Below, one piece after another: positions 62,881 through 64,000 of a stretch of DNA of 64,000 nucleotides (position 1 is the stretch's first letter; every line of letters begins with the position of its first letter). The notes beneath the pieces were generated by a model, which had not been told where the DNA came from, did no database searches, and saw only the letters and a program-made list of their open reading frames with translations. Source of the DNA: Babylonia areolata (taxonomy: Eukaryota; Mollusca; Gastropoda; Neogastropoda; Buccinidae); the NCBI RefSeq assembly GCF_041734735.1, contig NC_134878.1:50049004-50113003 (forward strand). Reading direction: 5' to 3'. Made by a program: the position numbers and the translations under genes.

Positions 62881-62925
62881 AGTGTCGGCCCGTACGTATT
62901 GTTTATCAATAACTAAGAAAGAAAG

Positions 62926-62927
<2 letters not shown>

Positions 62928-62987
<60 letters not shown>

Positions 62988-63000
62988 GAAAGAGAGAGAG
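62928..63000 (+). repeat. (AC)n then (GA)n run
   Basis: Pure AC repeat followed by AGAGAG. Confidence 0.95.
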
Positions 63001-63261
63001 AGGAAAGACAGAGAAAAATCAAGTGAAGAATCTGTCCAATCATTTTATTACTGTTTTTAGAACCAAAGTGAGAGTACATGACTGTGAGAATGAGAAGGAA
63101 AAAAGTCTCCATTGCTTATTTTACAGAATACACAACGTACGGGAGAAACAGCACCACAGAATCGAACAATAAGTTACATGACCGACATTGTGAAAAGTGT
63201 TCCATGTACAAGTTCAGTGGCTTTTTACAACTCAAACAACTCTCTCTCTCTCTCTCTCTCT

Positions 63262-63335
63262 GGTTAGCTGGGTTAACAGAGCATCGAGCTCGCATTCAGA
63301 AGGTTGTGAGTTCGAATCACGGATACCCAAACAGA
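63262..63335 (+). repeat. tRNA-like SINE head
   Basis: GGTTAGCTGGGTTAACAGAG resembles a tRNA A box and GAGTTCGAATCACGG a B box, at tRNA-like spacing. Sequence continues without a mature tRNA 3' stem, so this is a SINE head or tRNA pseudogene and not a working tRNA gene. The next 480 bp hold no other feature I recognise. Confidence 0.6.
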
Positions 63336-63744
63336 AAACTTGGCATTTTCACCTCCTGCTCATCTTAACGTGGTGTCGTGGTAGAGTTAGATAGCCTCTA
63401 TCATGAAGGAGGAGATAAAAACCTGATGGCAAAATCTATATCAGAAGCTTTGAAGATTAGGCAAAAATCACTACAAACTGCTTGGTTAGACAGACTTGAC
63501 AATTTTCTTCTTATAACCGATGACGGAATCGGTTTTATTGTTGGATGAATGAAGGGAGTAATCAATGTGTTGGGTAGCCTGTTGGTTGCTACCATTTTTC
63601 TTCAAGAAAAAATTGTTTTGTTTCAATATTTGCTTTCACCATATTCATTCATTTATTCCAACATTTTGTTGTGCACTGAAAGTATGTTGGCGCATTCACC
63701 CATGTCAAAAGGACCTCACGGCCAGTGACATTAAAGCGTCAACT

Positions 63745-63747
<3 letters not shown>

Positions 63748-63815
<68 letters not shown>
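63748..63815 (+). repeat. (AC)n then (TA)n run
   Basis: Pure AC passing into TA, directly before the SINE head. Confidence 0.95.
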
Positions 63816-63821
<6 letters not shown>

Positions 63822-64000
63822 GGCCTAGACCTAGGAAGCGAGAGAATCTGAGCGCACTGGTTCAAATCACGGCTCAGCCGCCGATATTTTCTCCCCCTCC
63901 ACTTTACCTTGAGTGTTGGTCTGGACGCTAGTCATTCGGATGAGACGATAAACCAAGGTCTTGTGTGCAGCATGCACTTAGCGCACGTAAAAGAACCCAC
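63816..64000 (+). repeat. SINE family A, cut by the window end
   Basis: Head TAGTGATGGCCTAGACCTAG (some bases lost), B box GGTTCAAATCAC and body through CATTCGGATGAGACGATAAA to AAAAGAACCCAC at the last base. Confidence 0.9.

Noticed and set aside
1-64000. LTR retrotransposon, endogenous retrovirus or toxin gene remnants
   Set aside because: I saw no paired long terminal repeats, capsid, protease, integrase or envelope-like frames, and no toxin fold. The only retroelement fossils are LINEs, SINEs and one Penelope-like fragment.

Overview
The window reads as nuclear DNA of a mollusc, most likely a caenogastropod snail. It has GC-rich exons in AT-rich introns, dense (GT)n, (CT)n and TA runs, and many copies of several tRNA-headed SINE families that I associate with gastropod genomes. 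The species cannot be read from the sequence. All family assignments come from reading translations and motifs by eye, without database searches.

The main gene is a TRPA1 cation channel on the + strand. I can place 26 exons between 1239 and 51136. All junctions are GT-AG with compatible phases, and they join into one 1187-residue reading frame. It holds sixteen ankyrin repeats (exons 1-12), the cysteine-rich linker that senses electrophiles (exons 13-16), S1-S6 with the pore (exons 17-22) and a C-terminal tail with a coiled-coil-like helix (exons 23-26). The first N-terminal stretch, about 60-80 residues by comparison with human TRPA1, must lie left of the window.

Intron 18 (24908-39379) is unusually long. 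It contains a complete intronless pyruvate kinase gene on the same strand (31597-33258, 553 codons). Just upstream is a cluster of CRE-like sites, and downstream is an 81-bp minisatellite. Around the gene lie LINE fragments: a reverse transcriptase piece at 28.6-29.3 kb, the RNase H end of another LINE at 30.2-31.4 kb, and a CR1/L2-like copy at 36.6-39.0 kb.

The other introns hold SINEs, MITEs and minisatellites. Notable are (GT)n runs sitting directly at several 3' splice sites of the ankyrin exons, a degenerate array that looks seeded by the exon 13 splice donor (17.68-18.73 kb), a TTAA-flanked element nested in a SINE (21.9-22.7 kb) and a G-rich array ending just before exon 25 (48.8-50.2 kb).

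Right of the TRPA1 stop there is no further host gene. This part holds a second copy of the RNase H LINE end (53.6-55.0 kb), a 2.2-kb TA-flanked terminal-inverted-repeat element whose interior has become a 36-bp satellite (57.9-60.2 kb), a 5'-truncated Penelope-like retroelement fossil that begins with a near-perfect 53-bp inverted repeat (61.0-62.2 kb), and more SINEs up to the window edge.
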